64,000 nucleotides of DNA, from contig NZ_JQFJ01000002.1 of the NCBI RefSeq assembly GCF_000763945.1, positions 2,407,501-2,471,500 of the forward strand. Reading direction: 5' to 3'. A program made the position numbers and the translations under genes. A model generated the notes under the pieces. It saw only the letters and a program-made list of their open reading frames with translations. It was not told the origin of the DNA and did not search any database. Positions 24,766 to 35,877 of this stretch are shown in pieces. The first letter of the stretch is position 1; every line of letters starts with the position of its first letter. The DNA is from Sphingopyxis sp. MWB1 (GTDB taxonomy: Bacteria; Pseudomonadota; Alphaproteobacteria; Sphingomonadales; Sphingomonadaceae).

Positions 24766-27700
24766 ATGTCTGAAAATATGTCCGACGCCCCCCGAGCGGA
24801 CGATTCCTCCCCCGAAGCCACCCCCGACATTCCCCTCCATATCGCCAAGGCCTATCGAGCCGCTTTGCAAGGCAGCGCGCTGCCGGGCGAAGGCGATGAT
24901 ATGGACAAGGCCGCGCTGGCCGAGGCCGGTGCCTTTGCCGCCCGCGCATCACTGATGCGACAGGCGGCGACGCCCTCGCTGCTGCTGGAACCGCTTGCCG
25001 CTGACGGCACGGATCGCCGCATGCGTCTGGCCGTCATCAATGACGATATGCCCTTTCTGGTCGATTCGGTGTCGCAGGTCGCGGGCGCGCAGGGGCTTGT
25101 CATCCACCGTATCTTGCACCCCGTCGTCGCAATCGAGCGCGATGCGAAGGGCGTGTTGCAAAATGTCGGCGCGGGTGAGGCGCGTGAGTCGGTCATTTAT
25201 ATGGAATTGGAACGCGGCGATGCGCGGGCGCGCCGCCGCCTGCTCGACGCGATAGAGGCCGCGCTGGCCGATGTACGCGCCGCCGTTGCCGACTGGAAGG
25301 CGATGCGTGCCGCGATGCTGGCCGACGCCGCCATGCGCACCGAAGGCGAGGGCGCGGAGCTGCTGCGCTGGTTCGAGGGCGGATCAATGACCCAATTGGG
25401 CCATGAATGGCGCACCCGTGATGGCAAGATGCACGATCCGCTGGGGCTGAGCGCCTCTGCCACGGGCGAGCTGTTGTCGGATGCCGGATTGGAAGCGGCT
25501 TTCGACTGGTTTGAAAACGGCGGCCGCGCGCCGCTGTTGATCAAATCGAACCGCCTGTCGTCGGTGCATCGCCGCGTCCTGCTCGACCTGGTGGTCGTGC
25601 CCGAATATAAGGGCAAAAAGGTGGAACGCCTGTCGATCCATTCGGGCCTGTGGACCAGCGCGGCTTTGTCGGCGCGGCCCGACAAGGTGCCGGTGCTGCG
25701 CGCGCAGCTCGACACGTTGATGGACAAATTCGGTTTCGACCCCGCTGGCCATGCAGGCAAGGCGCTTGCCCATTCGCTGACCGCGTTGCCGCATGATCTG
25801 CTCATTGCTTTTGATGCGACCGCGCTCGAAGAACTGGTGCTGACGTCGATGTCGATCACCGATCGTCCGCGGCCAAAGATTGTCACGGTGCGCAGCGCGC
25901 TGGGACGGCATCTCTTCGCTTTTGTCTGGCTGCCGCGCGACGAAGTGTCGACCGGCCGCCGCCTGGCGGTCGAGGCGATGCTGGTGCGCGAGGCGCGCGC
26001 CGGTGTGATCGGCTGGACGATGGTGCTCGAAGATGGCGGTGCGGCGCTGCTGCGCTTTACGCTGGACCTTCGCAGCGGCGGTATCGTTCCCGACACGGCG
26101 GCGCTCAACGCACAGCTTGAACAGATGGTGCGGGGCTGGCAGCCCGAGGTCGAGGCCGCCCTGGCGCGGCAGGGCGATCCCGGACGCGCCGCCGCGCTGA
26201 CCGCGCGCTTTGCTCCGTTGCTGCCTGCCAATTACCGCAATCTTTATGATCCCGAAGAGGCTGCACGCGACATCTTGCGGTTGCGCGAACTGGATAGCGA
26301 CACGCCGCGCAGCGTGCGGCTGGCGCTGACCAGCCTGGATGGCGACGACCGCTTGCGGCTCAAAGTCTATAGCGCGGCCGGGCCGCTGGCCTTGTCGGAT
26401 GTGGTTCCCGCGCTGGAGCATTTCGGCTTTGAGGTTCTGGAAGAAATTCCGACCGCTCTCAATCCGCTTCGCTCGGTCGAGGACGGCAGCGAGCCTTCGC
26501 CGATCGTCATCCACGACTTCACCCTGCGCTCGCCGGCCTCGGTCGATGAAAAGGCGCTGTTGCCGCATGTCGCGATGATCGAAAATGCCATTGCGGCGGT
26601 GCTCGATGGCCGGGCAGAGGATGACGCCTTCAACGAATTGATGCTCGTCACCCAGACCGATCCGCAGGCGGTCGTGTGGCTGCGCGCCTGGTTCCGCTAT
26701 ATGCGCCAGGGCGGTTCAAGCTATGGCATGGACACGGTGGTCGCCGCGCTGCGTCACGCTCCCGAACTTACCCGCGCCATGATCGAGCGTTTCCATGCGC
26801 TGCACAATCCCGCGCGCCATGATGCGGCGCGCGCCGAGGCACTGGACAAGGAAATTGTCGCAGGCTTTGCCGCGGTGAAGTCGATCGACGATGACCGCAT
26901 CCTGCGCCTGTTCAATTCGGTGATCGGCGCGATCATGCGGACCAACGCCTTTGCGCCCGCTGGCGCCGAAGCGCTGGCGTTCAAGATTGATTCCAGCCTG
27001 GTCCCCGGCCTTCCCAAGCCGCTGCCGTGGCGCGAAGTGTTCGTCTATTCGCCGCGGGTCGAGGGCACGCATTTGCGCTCCGGCCCCGTGGCGCGTGGCG
27101 GGCTGCGCTGGTCCGACCGGCGCGACGATTTCCGCACCGAAATATTGGGCCTTTTGAAGGCGCAGCGGGTGAAAAACGCCGTCATCGTGCCAACCGGCGC
27201 AAAGGGCGGCTTCTATCCCAAGATGCTGCCCGATCCGGCGGTGGACCGCGATGCCTGGTTTGCCGAAGGCACCGAATGCTATCGCATCTTCATTCGTTCG
27301 CTTCTGTCGATCACCGACAATATCGTTGGCGGCAAGCTGGTTCACCCCGACCAGGTGGTGATCCGCGACGGCGAAGATCCCTATTTCGTTGTGGCCGCCG
27401 ACAAGGGCACGGCGACCTTCTCCGACGTTGCCAATGCGCTGGCGATGGAACGCGATTTCTGGCTGGGCGATGCTTTCGCCAGCGGCGGGTCGAACGGCTA
27501 TGATCACAAGGCGATGGGCATTACCGCGCGCGGCGCCTGGGTCTCGGTCCAGCGTCACTTTGCCGAAATGGGCGTCGATGTGCAGACCGACAGCATTCGC
27601 GTCGTCGGCTGCGGCGACATGTCGGGCGACGTGTTCGGCAATGGCATGCTGCTCTCAAAGGCGATCAAGCTCGTTGCTGCCTTTGACCATCGCCATATTT

Positions 27701-29472
27701 TCATCGACCCCGATCCCGACCCGGCGAAAAGCTGGAAGGAGCGCGAACGCTTGTTCAACCTCCCCCGGTCGAGCTGGGAGGATTATGACAAGAAGCTGAT
27801 CTCCAAGGGCGGCGGGGTCTTCCCGCGCAGCCAGAAGAGCATCCCCCTGACCGCCGAAATCAAGGCGGCGCTCGGCCTGACAGTGGACGAGATTGATCCG
27901 CTGGGGCTGATATCCGCCATTCTGAAGGCGCCAGCTGACCTCCTCTGGTTCGGCGGTATCGGCACCTATATCAAGGCGGCGAGCCAGAATAATGCTGAGG
28001 TCGGCGATCCCGCCAATGACGCGCTGCGCGTCGATGCCGAAGACCTGCGCGTCAAGGCGATTGGCGAGGGCGCCAATCTGGGCGTGACCCAGGCGGCGCG
28101 CATTGCCTTTGCCGCCAAGGGAGGCCGGATCAACACCGACTTCATCGACAATAGCGCGGGCGTCGATTGCTCCGACAATGAGGTCAATATCAAGATCGCG
28201 CTCAACCGCGAAATGGCCGAAGGCCGGCTCGCGCAGGCCGACCGCGATGCCCTGCTCGTACGGATGACCGACGATGTCGCCGCGCTGGTGCTGGAGGATA
28301 ACCGGCTGCAGGCGCTGGCCTTGTCGATCGCCGAAAAGGGCGGCGCGGCGGCGGTGCCCTCGCTCGTGCGGATCATGGAGACGTTCGAGGCGTCCGGCCG
28401 GCTCGACCGCAAGGTTGAGGGGCTGGCGGTCAACGACGACCTGCTCCGCCGCGCGCAAGAAGGGCGCGGGCTCACGCGTCCCGAACTCGCGATTTTGATG
28501 GCGACATCGAAACTGGCGCTTCAGGACGCAATCGAGGCAAGCGACCTGCCCGACGATCCGGAATTGGCCAGCGATCTTGCGGCGGCCTTCCCGACCGAAA
28601 TGCAGCGCGATTTCGCCGATGCCATCGCCGATCACCAGCTGCGCCGCGAAATCATCGCGACCAAGCTGGCGAACCGGATCGTCAACCGTCTGGGTATCGT
28701 CTTCCCCTTTGAACTGGTCGAAGAGGAAGGTTGCGCGCTGGGCGAAGTGGCGGCGGCCTTTGTCGCGGTCGAACGCGTGCTCGACATGCCCGAGCTTTGG
28801 GCGGCGCTGGATAGCGCAAAGATCGACGAAGGCGTGCGTTTGTCGCTCTTTTCGCAGGCGGCGGCGGCGATGGCGTCGCAAATCGCCGACCTGCTGCGCG
28901 TCAACCCGGCCTTGTCGAAGCCGAGCGCGGCCATCGCGCGGCTGGAGCCGGGAGTCGACCGGCTGACCGCGGCGGTCGACGGGCTGCTTAGCCCTTCGGT
29001 GCGGCGCCAGTGGGACCAGCTGATGCAGCAATTGCTCGATGCGGGCGCGCCGGCAGAGCTCACCGCGCGGGTCGTACGGCTGTTCAAGACCGACGGCGCC
29101 ATCGGTATCGTCGATCTCGCCGAACGGCGCGGCGATGACGAGGTCGCGGTGACCGGTGCCTTCAGCCACTTGGGCGAAGCGTTGGGCCTTGATTGGGCGC
29201 AGACGCTGGCGGCGCATATGAGCCCGACCGATCCGTGGGAACGGCTGCTCGTCAACAGCCTCGCGCGCGATTTCCAGCAGATGCGCCTCGGCTTTCTGGC
29301 GGGGCTGAAAGGTCAGGATCTGGAGGCGGCGGTGAGCCAATGGCTTGGCGACAATGCGCCGCGCGTCACCCAGTTCCGCGCCGTCGTGGAACGCGCACGC
29401 ACCATTCCCAACCCCAATGGTGCAATGCTGTCGCATATTGCAGGTCAGGCGCGTTCGCTGCTGGGACGCTAG
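24766..29472 (+). CDS. gdhB: NAD-specific glutamate dehydrogenase, giant form
   Basis: 1568 residues, the L_180-type NAD-GDH that deaminates glutamate to 2-oxoglutarate. The catalytic core sits in the middle: RGGLRWSDRRDDFRTEILGL, QRVKNAVIVPTGAKGGFYPK (substrate lysines) and GCGDMSGDVFGNGMLLSK for NAD binding. Long N-terminal (about 690 residues, with ACT-like regions) and C-terminal helical parts flank it, as in Streptomyces and Pseudomonas homologues. The start at 24766 has the family-like acidic N-terminus. The gene is intact over its full length. The symbol is assigned by type. Confidence 0.96.
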   Translation: MSENMSDAPRADDSSPEATPDIPLHIAKAYRAALQGSALPGEGDDMDKAALAEAGAFAARASLMRQAATPSLLLEPLAADGTDRRMRLAVINDDMPFLVDSVSQVAGAQGLVIHRILHPVVAIERDAKGVLQNVGAGEARESVIYMELERGDARARRRLLDAIEAALADVRAAVADWKAMRAAMLADAAMRTEGEGAELLRWFEGGSMTQLGHEWRTRDGKMHDPLGLSASATGELLSDAGLEAAFDWFENGGRAPLLIKSNRLSSVHRRVLLDLVVVPEYKGKKVERLSIHSGLWTSAALSARPDKVPVLRAQLDTLMDKFGFDPAGHAGKALAHSLTALPHDLLIAFDATALEELVLTSMSITDRPRPKIVTVRSALGRHLFAFVWLPRDEVSTGRRLAVEAMLVREARAGVIGWTMVLEDGGAALLRFTLDLRSGGIVPDTAALNAQLEQMVRGWQPEVEAALARQGDPGRAAALTARFAPLLPANYRNLYDPEEAARDILRLRELDSDTPRSVRLALTSLDGDDRLRLKVYSAAGPLALSDVVPALEHFGFEVLEEIPTALNPLRSVEDGSEPSPIVIHDFTLRSPASVDEKALLPHVAMIENAIAAVLDGRAEDDAFNELMLVTQTDPQAVVWLRAWFRYMRQGGSSYGMDTVVAALRHAPELTRAMIERFHALHNPARHDAARAEALDKEIVAGFAAVKSIDDDRILRLFNSVIGAIMRTNAFAPAGAEALAFKIDSSLVPGLPKPLPWREVFVYSPRVEGTHLRSGPVARGGLRWSDRRDDFRTEILGLLKAQRVKNAVIVPTGAKGGFYPKMLPDPAVDRDAWFAEGTECYRIFIRSLLSITDNIVGGKLVHPDQVVIRDGEDPYFVVAADKGTATFSDVANALAMERDFWLGDAFASGGSNGYDHKAMGITARGAWVSVQRHFAEMGVDVQTDSIRVVGCGDMSGDVFGNGMLLSKAIKLVAAFDHRHIFIDPDPDPAKSWKERERLFNLPRSSWEDYDKKLISKGGGVFPRSQKSIPLTAEIKAALGLTVDEIDPLGLISAILKAPADLLWFGGIGTYIKAASQNNAEVGDPANDALRVDAEDLRVKAIGEGANLGVTQAARIAFAAKGGRINTDFIDNSAGVDCSDNEVNIKIALNREMAEGRLAQADRDALLVRMTDDVAALVLEDNRLQALALSIAEKGGAAAVPSLVRIMETFEASGRLDRKVEGLAVNDDLLRRAQEGRGLTRPELAILMATSKLALQDAIEASDLPDDPELASDLAAAFPTEMQRDFADAIADHQLRREIIATKLANRIVNRLGIVFPFELVEEEGCALGEVAAAFVAVERVLDMPELWAALDSAKIDEGVRLSLFSQAAAAMASQIADLLRVNPALSKPSAAIARLEPGVDRLTAAVDGLLSPSVRRQWDQLMQQLLDAGAPAELTARVVRLFKTDGAIGIVDLAERRGDDEVAVTGAFSHLGEALGLDWAQTLAAHMSPTDPWERLLVNSLARDFQQMRLGFLAGLKGQDLEAAVSQWLGDNAPRVTQFRAVVERARTIPNPNGAMLSHIAGQARSLLGR

Positions 29473-29516
29473 GGAGGACGCGGATCAGGCAAGGAGGCGG
29501 CGCTTTACGAATAAAG

Positions 29517-29548
29517 TAAAATGATATAATTTTGATTTTATCATTTTA
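29517..29548. promoter_or_regulatory. A/T-rich palindrome before ICMT-like/TetR operon
   Basis: Perfect 10-base arms TAAAATGATA (29517-29526) and TATCATTTTA (29539-29548) with a 12-base spacer, ending just before the Shine-Dalgarno of the 29562 gene. It sits in strikingly A/T-rich sequence. It is a likely operator for the TetR protein encoded second in the operon. Confidence 0.6.
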
Positions 29549-29561
29549 AGGAGATTCGTTC

Positions 29562-30005
29562 ATGCGCCGTCTTCTTCCGCCTGTTCTCCTGCTTCTGCTG
29601 CTTTCGGGACAGGCGTTGCTGCACGCGCTCCACCCGCCCGCCGCGATGCTTGGCGCGGCGGGACGGCCGCTGGGGCTGGGCCTGATCCTTTTGGGGATGG
29701 CGGGATTGGCTGCATCGCGGCTGGCGTTCAAACGGTCGGATTCGGAAATCATGACCTTTGGCCAGCCGCGCAATCTGGTAACCAGCGGGCTGTTTCGTTT
29801 CAGCCGCAATCCCATGTATCTGTCGATGCTTCTGCTGCTGCTGGGGGCCACGGCGTTGGTTGACCTGTGGTGCGCCTTATTGGCGCCCATTCTCTTTTTT
29901 GCCGCTGCCAACTGGTGGTATATTCCCTTTGAAGAGCAGGCAGCCTCGACGGCTTTCGGGGACGCTTATGGAGCTTATCGCCGCCGGGTGCGGCGCTGGC
30001 TTTGA
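29562..30005 (+). CDS. Isoprenylcysteine-carboxyl-methyltransferase-like membrane protein
   Basis: 147 residues with about four membrane helices. The PEMT/ICMT signature is present: GLFRFSRNPMYLSMLLLLLG, then the C-terminal IPFEEQAASTAFGDAYGAYRRRVRRW, where the SAM- and substrate-binding residues lie. It probably uses S-adenosylmethionine to methylate a lipid or small molecule in the inner membrane; the bacterial substrate is unknown. It is followed 27 bases later by a TetR gene, and a palindrome precedes it. Confidence 0.87.
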   Translation: MRRLLPPVLLLLLLSGQALLHALHPPAAMLGAAGRPLGLGLILLGMAGLAASRLAFKRSDSEIMTFGQPRNLVTSGLFRFSRNPMYLSMLLLLLGATALVDLWCALLAPILFFAAANWWYIPFEEQAASTAFGDAYGAYRRRVRRWL

Positions 30006-30032
30006 TCCCCAAAATGATGAGGGGCTTTGACC

Positions 30033-30638
30033 TTGGCGCGACCTAAGGCGGACGTGGCGGCGATGCGCGAGCGGCTGCTTGCCGCCGCTGAAGATATTAT
30101 GCGCCGCGATCCTTTGGCGCGACTGTCGGTGAGCGACGTTGCGGCCCGGGTCGGCATGGGGCAATCCAATGTCTACCGCTATATCCGCTCCCGCCAACAT
30201 CTGGCCGAACTGCTCGCCCAGCGCTGGTTCGAGGATTTGGAACGGGGGGTGGCCAGCGCTGTGACAGATGCATCGTCGCCGCGTGAAAAAATCATCGCCT
30301 GGGTGATGGAAACCATGACCCGCAAGATAGCGCTCCACGACCGCGACCCGGAACTTTTCGCGGCCTATCTCCAATTGGCGGGCGAGCACGCCGATATTGT
30401 CGCAGGGCATGTCGAACGGCTGCGTAGCCTTGTCAGGCCTTCGGTCGAAGCGCTGGTCGGGCAGGCGGCGTCAGGCACGGCGCTCCATCTGCTGGAAGAT
30501 GCGACGGCGCAATTCCGGGTGCCGCACGTGATTATACTCGCCCGCGAGCGTGTGACGCCCCAGCGGGCCAAGGTCGTTCTCGACGCGATATGGCTTGCCT
30601 TCGCCGCCATGGCCGCGCGGGATCAGCCCGCGTCCTGA
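30033..30638 (+). CDS. TetR-family regulator of the ICMT-like operon
   Basis: 201 residues starting with TTG at 30033 (ARPKADVAAMRERLL), with GAGGGG eight bases upstream; TTG 30027 is too close to it. The helix-turn-helix is SVSDVAARVGMGQSNVYRYIRSRQHLAELL. The C-terminal region is all helical, as in this family. It is likely autoregulatory through the palindrome at 29517-29548. The 3' end overlaps the convergent RHH gene by 16 bases. Confidence 0.88.
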   Translation: MARPKADVAAMRERLLAAAEDIMRRDPLARLSVSDVAARVGMGQSNVYRYIRSRQHLAELLAQRWFEDLERGVASAVTDASSPREKIIAWVMETMTRKIALHDRDPELFAAYLQLAGEHADIVAGHVERLRSLVRPSVEALVGQAASGTALHLLEDATAQFRVPHVIILARERVTPQRAKVVLDAIWLAFAAMAARDQPAS

Positions 30639-30877
30639 CCGCTCTCCTCTCGGCCCTTCGCCCACAGCCATTGGCGGATCGCCGAGGTCAGGTTGGGCGG
30701 CTCATCCGCTTCCATCCGCTCGACGTCGATCCGTGCGACCAGCGCATTGACCGGCAGGCCGCGCGCCGCAGCCGCCACCTCCAGCGCATCCCAGAATAAT
30801 GGTTCAAGGCTGATCGACGTCGGATGCCCGGCGATGGTGACCGATCGTTTGACGGGCGGATGATAGGGCGCGCGCAT
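30623..30877 (-). CDS. Ribbon-helix-helix domain protein
   Basis: 84 residues matching the alphaproteobacterial RHH family: VKRSVTIAGHPTSISLEPLFWDALEVAAAARGLPVNALVARID, then NLTSAIRQWLW. The beta-strand KRSVTIAG would contact DNA as a dimer. The target is unknown. It overlaps the end of the convergent tetR by 16 bases. Confidence 0.85.
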   Translation of the reverse strand: MRAPYHPPVKRSVTIAGHPTSISLEPLFWDALEVAAAARGLPVNALVARIDVERMEADEPPNLTSAIRQWLWAKGREESGQDAG

Positions 30878-30943
30878 CGCATCATCATAGCGGCGCCGAG
30901 GGGGAAGGGCGACGGCAAAGCGCCTCCGCCCCTCCGCCCCGCA

Positions 30944-31666
30944 TCAATACATATGCTGGCCACCGTTGATGCTCATCGTCGATCCGGTGACAAAACCGGC
31001 TTCCTCGCTGCATAGAAAGGCGACGCCGCGCGCGATTTCATGCGCCTGCCCCAGCCGGCCGACCGGAATCTTGGCGACGATTTTTTCGAGCACCGGCGCG
31101 GGCACGGCGGCGACCATGTCGGTGTCGATATAGCCCGGCGCGATGGCGTTGACGGTCACGCCCTTCTTGGCGCCCTCCTGCGCCAGTGCCTTGGTAAAGC
31201 CATGGATGCCCGATTTGGCGGCGGCATAATTGACCTGCCCATATTGGCCCGCCTGCCCGTTGATCGAGCCGATGTTGACGATGCGGCCCCAGCCGCGCTC
31301 GACCATGCCGCCAAAGGTCGCCTTGGCCATGTTGAAACAGCCGCCAAGGTTGATGCGCATCACATCGTTCCAGTCCTCGAAGCTCATTCGTGCGAGGGTG
31401 CCGTCGCGGGTGATGCCGGCATTGTTGACGACAATGTCGATGGGGCCGACCTCTTGCGTGACGCGGGCGCAGCCGTCGAGGCAGGCCTGATGGTCGCCGA
31501 CATCCCATTTATAGGCCTTGATGCCCGTGCGTTCGGTAAAGGCGCGCGCCTTTTCGTCATTGCCGGCATAGTTGGCGACGACCGTCACCCCCTGTTCCTG
31601 AAGCGCGAGGCTGATCGCCTCTCCGATACCGCGGCTGCCGCCGGTGACGATTGCAATGCGTGCCAT
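30944..31666 (-). CDS. phaB: Acetoacetyl-CoA reductase
   Basis: 240-residue SDR that reduces acetoacetyl-CoA to (R)-3-hydroxybutyryl-CoA with NADPH for polyhydroxyalkanoate synthesis. Motifs are GGSRGIGEAISLAL, NNAGITRDGTLARM, catalytic Ser/Tyr/Lys in NIGSINGQAGQYGQVNYAAAK, and PGYIDTDMV. The GQAGQYGQ-type text is characteristic of PhaB versus FabG. No phaC or phaA is adjacent in the window, although a thiolase gene lies at 63272. Confidence 0.9.
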   Translation of the reverse strand: MARIAIVTGGSRGIGEAISLALQEQGVTVVANYAGNDEKARAFTERTGIKAYKWDVGDHQACLDGCARVTQEVGPIDIVVNNAGITRDGTLARMSFEDWNDVMRINLGGCFNMAKATFGGMVERGWGRIVNIGSINGQAGQYGQVNYAAAKSGIHGFTKALAQEGAKKGVTVNAIAPGYIDTDMVAAVPAPVLEKIVAKIPVGRLGQAHEIARGVAFLCSEEAGFVTGSTMSINGGQHMY

Positions 31667-31791
31667 TCAGGCTCTCCCACAAAAAGGTGTCCCTACAGAA
31701 GGTCCCCTGTCCCTTCCTGCCTAGGATGACCGCCGAACGGGCGCAAGAGGAGGGGGGAAGGGTGCAGACGTTTGCAGCAGCGTGCGGGAGA

Positions 31792-32783
<992 letters not shown>

Positions 32784-32787
<4 letters not shown>

Positions 32788-35075
32788 AGCGGGTGCGCCG
32801 ACAGGGGAAGGCGGCGGATGCGCCGTCCGGTTGCAGCGAAAAGGGCATTGGCGATGGCGGGGGCGACCACGGGCACGGCGATTTCGCCAACGCCGCCGGG
32901 GTCGCGGTCGCTGTCGATAAATTCGACCAATATGCGCGGGCTTTGCGCGAGGCGGGGGAGGCCCAGCTGGTGCAGCTTGCGCGCGGTGGCAAGGCCGCCT
33001 TCATAATCGGTCGTTGCGCCCACCGCGGCGGCAAGGCCGAAGATCAGCCCTCCCTCTATTTGCTGGCGCGCAATGGCGGGGTTGACCAGCCGCCCGGCAT
33101 CGACCGCGGCGACCAGTTGCTCGACCTGCAGCCCCTTGTCGCTTTGCCGCGCGGTCGCCATCAGCGCGATATGGCTGCCGCGCATGCTGTGACAGGCCAG
33201 CCCCTGCGCGCTCCCCGACAATCCGCCCTCCCAGCCGCCAAGGCTGGTCGCGGTGAGCAGGCAGCGCGCGAGCAAGGGCGCATCGCCCAGCATCGCCATG
33301 CGATAGGATAGCGCATCGGCCCCGGCGCGCGCCGCCAGTTCGTCGATAAAGCTTTCGGTGAAAAAGGCGGTGTAGCTGTCCGCATTACCCCGCCAGCGCC
33401 CGGTGGGAAGGCCGATGTCGGCGGGGCAGTGATCGAGCGCGAAATGCGGAATGGCATAGGGGGGATCGCCCCCCTCGACCGCTGCTGCATCGGGCTTTCC
33501 GGCCGCCGCGCGCTGCGCCTCGTCGGCGGGCATTCCCGCAAACAGTCGGTCGCGCACTTCATGGTTGGTGGAGGGGACGGCAATGCGCGCGACCATCGCG
33601 TCAATGCCATCGGCCGCGTTCAGCGTCGCGCTCATCCGCGCCCGCGCCGGGGCGCGCGGGGGCACGCGCATGATTTCCTCGGCCCGCGACCAGGCAAGCT
33701 GGACGGGGCGGTCGATCTGGCGCGCGATGATGGCCGCCTGCACCGCGGCGCTATGGTCAAGGCAGGCGTCGAACGAACCGCCCGCCATCATCGGGAACAG
33801 GATGACGGCATGTTCGGGCAGGCCGATGGCGCGCGCGACGGCGGCGCGGCACTGGGCGGGGGCCTGCGTTGCGACCCACAGCCGCAGCCGGTCCGGCCCG
33901 TCGGGCGCGGCGGTCGCGGTGCGGGTTTCAATCGGCGCGTGGAGCGCGGGGGCGACCAGATATTCGGCCGCCACGCGCGCGCGCCCTTCCATCGCTTCCC
34001 CGACATCGCCGCGCTTGGCGATGCGATAGCCGTCGGCGGCAAGCGCCGCTTTCAGCGCGGCGTCGATGCTGGCGGTCGAGACGGGATCGCCGCGCGTTTC
34101 AAAAACGGGAGCAAAACGGTCGAGCGCGCGGTTTGCCGCCCACCAGTTGCGCGCGACCGCCGCGATCCAGCGGTCATGGGTGACGACATGAAGCAGGTCG
34201 GGCGAGGCCAGCCCCGCCTTGCGGTCGATGCTCTTGAGCCGGGTTGCGCCCACCGGGCCTTGACGGATGGCGGCATAGACAAGGCCGGGCAGGCGAATAT
34301 CGCCCGCATAATTGGCCGATCCATCGACCTTGGACGGCAGGTCGAGCCGCGTCAGTTCCTTGCCATAAAGCGGGTCGGCGCTGCTGGAACGATAAACCGG
34401 ATGACCGGGCGGATCGAGCGTTGCAGCGAGCGCGGCGACTTCGCCGAAACGGATCTTGCGCTCGCCCAGCGTGACAAAGCCGTCCTGCGTATCGCATTCT
34501 TCCCAATCGGCATCCCAGCGCCGCGCCGCCGCCATCATCAGCAGCGCGCGCGCCTGTGCGGCGGCATCGCGGCAGGGGTCTTCGAACATGCGGACCGATG
34601 TGTCGTTCGCGGTGATCATCACGGCATTGCGGACCGCCCATTCGCGCCGCACCCAAGTGCGAACATCGGACACAAGATCGGGCACGCCGGCGCGCGGGGT
34701 AAAGACCGCGCTGTCTTCATCGACGAGCAGCGTATTGGCGTAAAGCGGGCTGATCGGTGCGGTTTCGACCGCAATCGTCCGCCAGTCCGCCCCCAGTTCA
34801 TCGGCCATGATCTGGGGCAGCAGCGTCGTCACCCCCTGGCCCATCTCGCATTGCGGGACGATGGCGCTGATATGTCCATCGACGCCGATTTTCAGAAAGG
34901 CGTTGAAGATATGCTCATCTTCGGTGGCTGAAATATTGGGGCGATAATCGCGCGGCCAGACGCTCCATGCCAGCGCCAGCCCGCCCGCGGCGCCAGCGCC
35001 GATCAGCACGGTGCGGCGGCTGATTTTCGGCAGCCGCGCTTTGTCGTCGGTCAATCTGTCGCGAAGGCCGGTCAT
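32784..35075 (-). CDS. Tat-exported molybdopterin-binding oxidoreductase subunit (IorB-like)
   Basis: 763 residues of the xanthine dehydrogenase/aldehyde oxidase large-subunit family, closest in layout to isoquinoline 1-oxidoreductase beta subunit. A twin-arginine signal is at residues 17-45 (KISRRTVLIGAGAAGG). Molybdenum-cofactor segments such as VPQCEMGQGVTTLLPQ and VGATTDYEGGLATARKLH follow. Partners of this type normally need a 2Fe-2S alpha subunit and often a cytochrome c. None is encoded next to it here. Its substrate is unknown. Its stop overlaps the hemH start. Confidence 0.88.
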
Positions 35076-35174
35076 CGCCTTTTCTGATAAGCTGCACCGA
35101 AAGGGGAGGCAAAGGCTTTCGCTCGCGATTGAGCGTCGACTTGCGGATAATCCATCAGCCGATCCATATGCGTG

Positions 35175-35256
35175 CGTCCCCGCGAAGGCGGGGACCCATC
35201 ACCCGAAAGCGTCACCCTGCACCGGTCGGAGGCGGGCTCCCGCCTTCGCGGGAGCA
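35175..35256. repeat. Paired palindromic repeats
   Basis: Two hairpins, GTCCCCGCGAAGGCGGGGAC (35176-35195) and a relative reading GGCTCCCGCCTTCGCGGGAGC with one extra base (35235-35255). They are oriented as an inverted pair 40 bases apart in the gap between two minus-strand genes. Same family as 16701-16720. Confidence 0.7.
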
Positions 35257-35271
35257 GAAAATCGCCATTCC

Positions 35272-35877
35272 TTACCAGCCCCACGGGGCGGGCGGCGGTG
35301 TGACCGGACGGTCATAATCAAAGGTCGCGCGGAAATGCCGGCCTTCGCGGTCCAGCGCATAGGAAAAGCCCTCCGCATCGGTTTCCACCGTCCAGATATT
35401 GGTGACCGATGCGCCCAGGCCATTGGCCTTGAACATGGCGATGGATTCGGCATCGACCGGAAAGCGTTGCTGCGTGGCGCTGCCCGCATCGGCGGTATCG
35501 CCGCCATACATGGTGACATCATCCTTGCTGCCATCGGCGTGACGATGATCATGCTTCAGCCGCAGGCCCTCCGCCGTGCGGCTGATGATCCAGGTGCGCG
35601 ACCGGTCCCAGCCGCCATCGGGGCCAAGCCCTTCGATGTGAAAGGGGATTTCGATGCGGTCGGGGGTGCAATGGCGGATATGCATCACCATCGCCTTGCC
35701 CTTCATATCGGCATCGGCGGGCTGGTCGCTCGCGAGCTCGCCCGCATAGGCCTGACCGCAGCGCGTGGTGAGGGCCGCAAAGAACATATCCTGCGGACTT
35801 GTGGACGGGGAGGGAGTGACGCATCCCACGAGCAGCGCTGCGCTCGACAGCGCGAGCGGCAGGGAAAGCGTCTTCAT
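35272..35877 (-). CDS. Predicted lipoprotein, unknown function
   Basis: 201 residues from ATG 35877. The signal peptide ends in the lipobox LLVGC (Cys19), so the mature protein should be lipidated. The mature part has no recognised motif. It contains DMKGKAMVMHIRHCTP, a likely beta-rich segment RTWIISRTAEGLRLKHDHRH, and a proline-rich end. The start overlaps the stop of the CoA-binding protein gene as ATGA. It is a conserved-looking extracytoplasmic protein of unknown role. Confidence 0.75.
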   Translation of the reverse strand: MKTLSLPLALSSAALLVGCVTPSPSTSPQDMFFAALTTRCGQAYAGELASDQPADADMKGKAMVMHIRHCTPDRIEIPFHIEGLGPDGGWDRSRTWIISRTAEGLRLKHDHRHADGSKDDVTMYGGDTADAGSATQQRFPVDAESIAMFKANGLGASVTNIWTVETDAEGFSYALDREGRHFRATFDYDRPVTPPPAPWGW

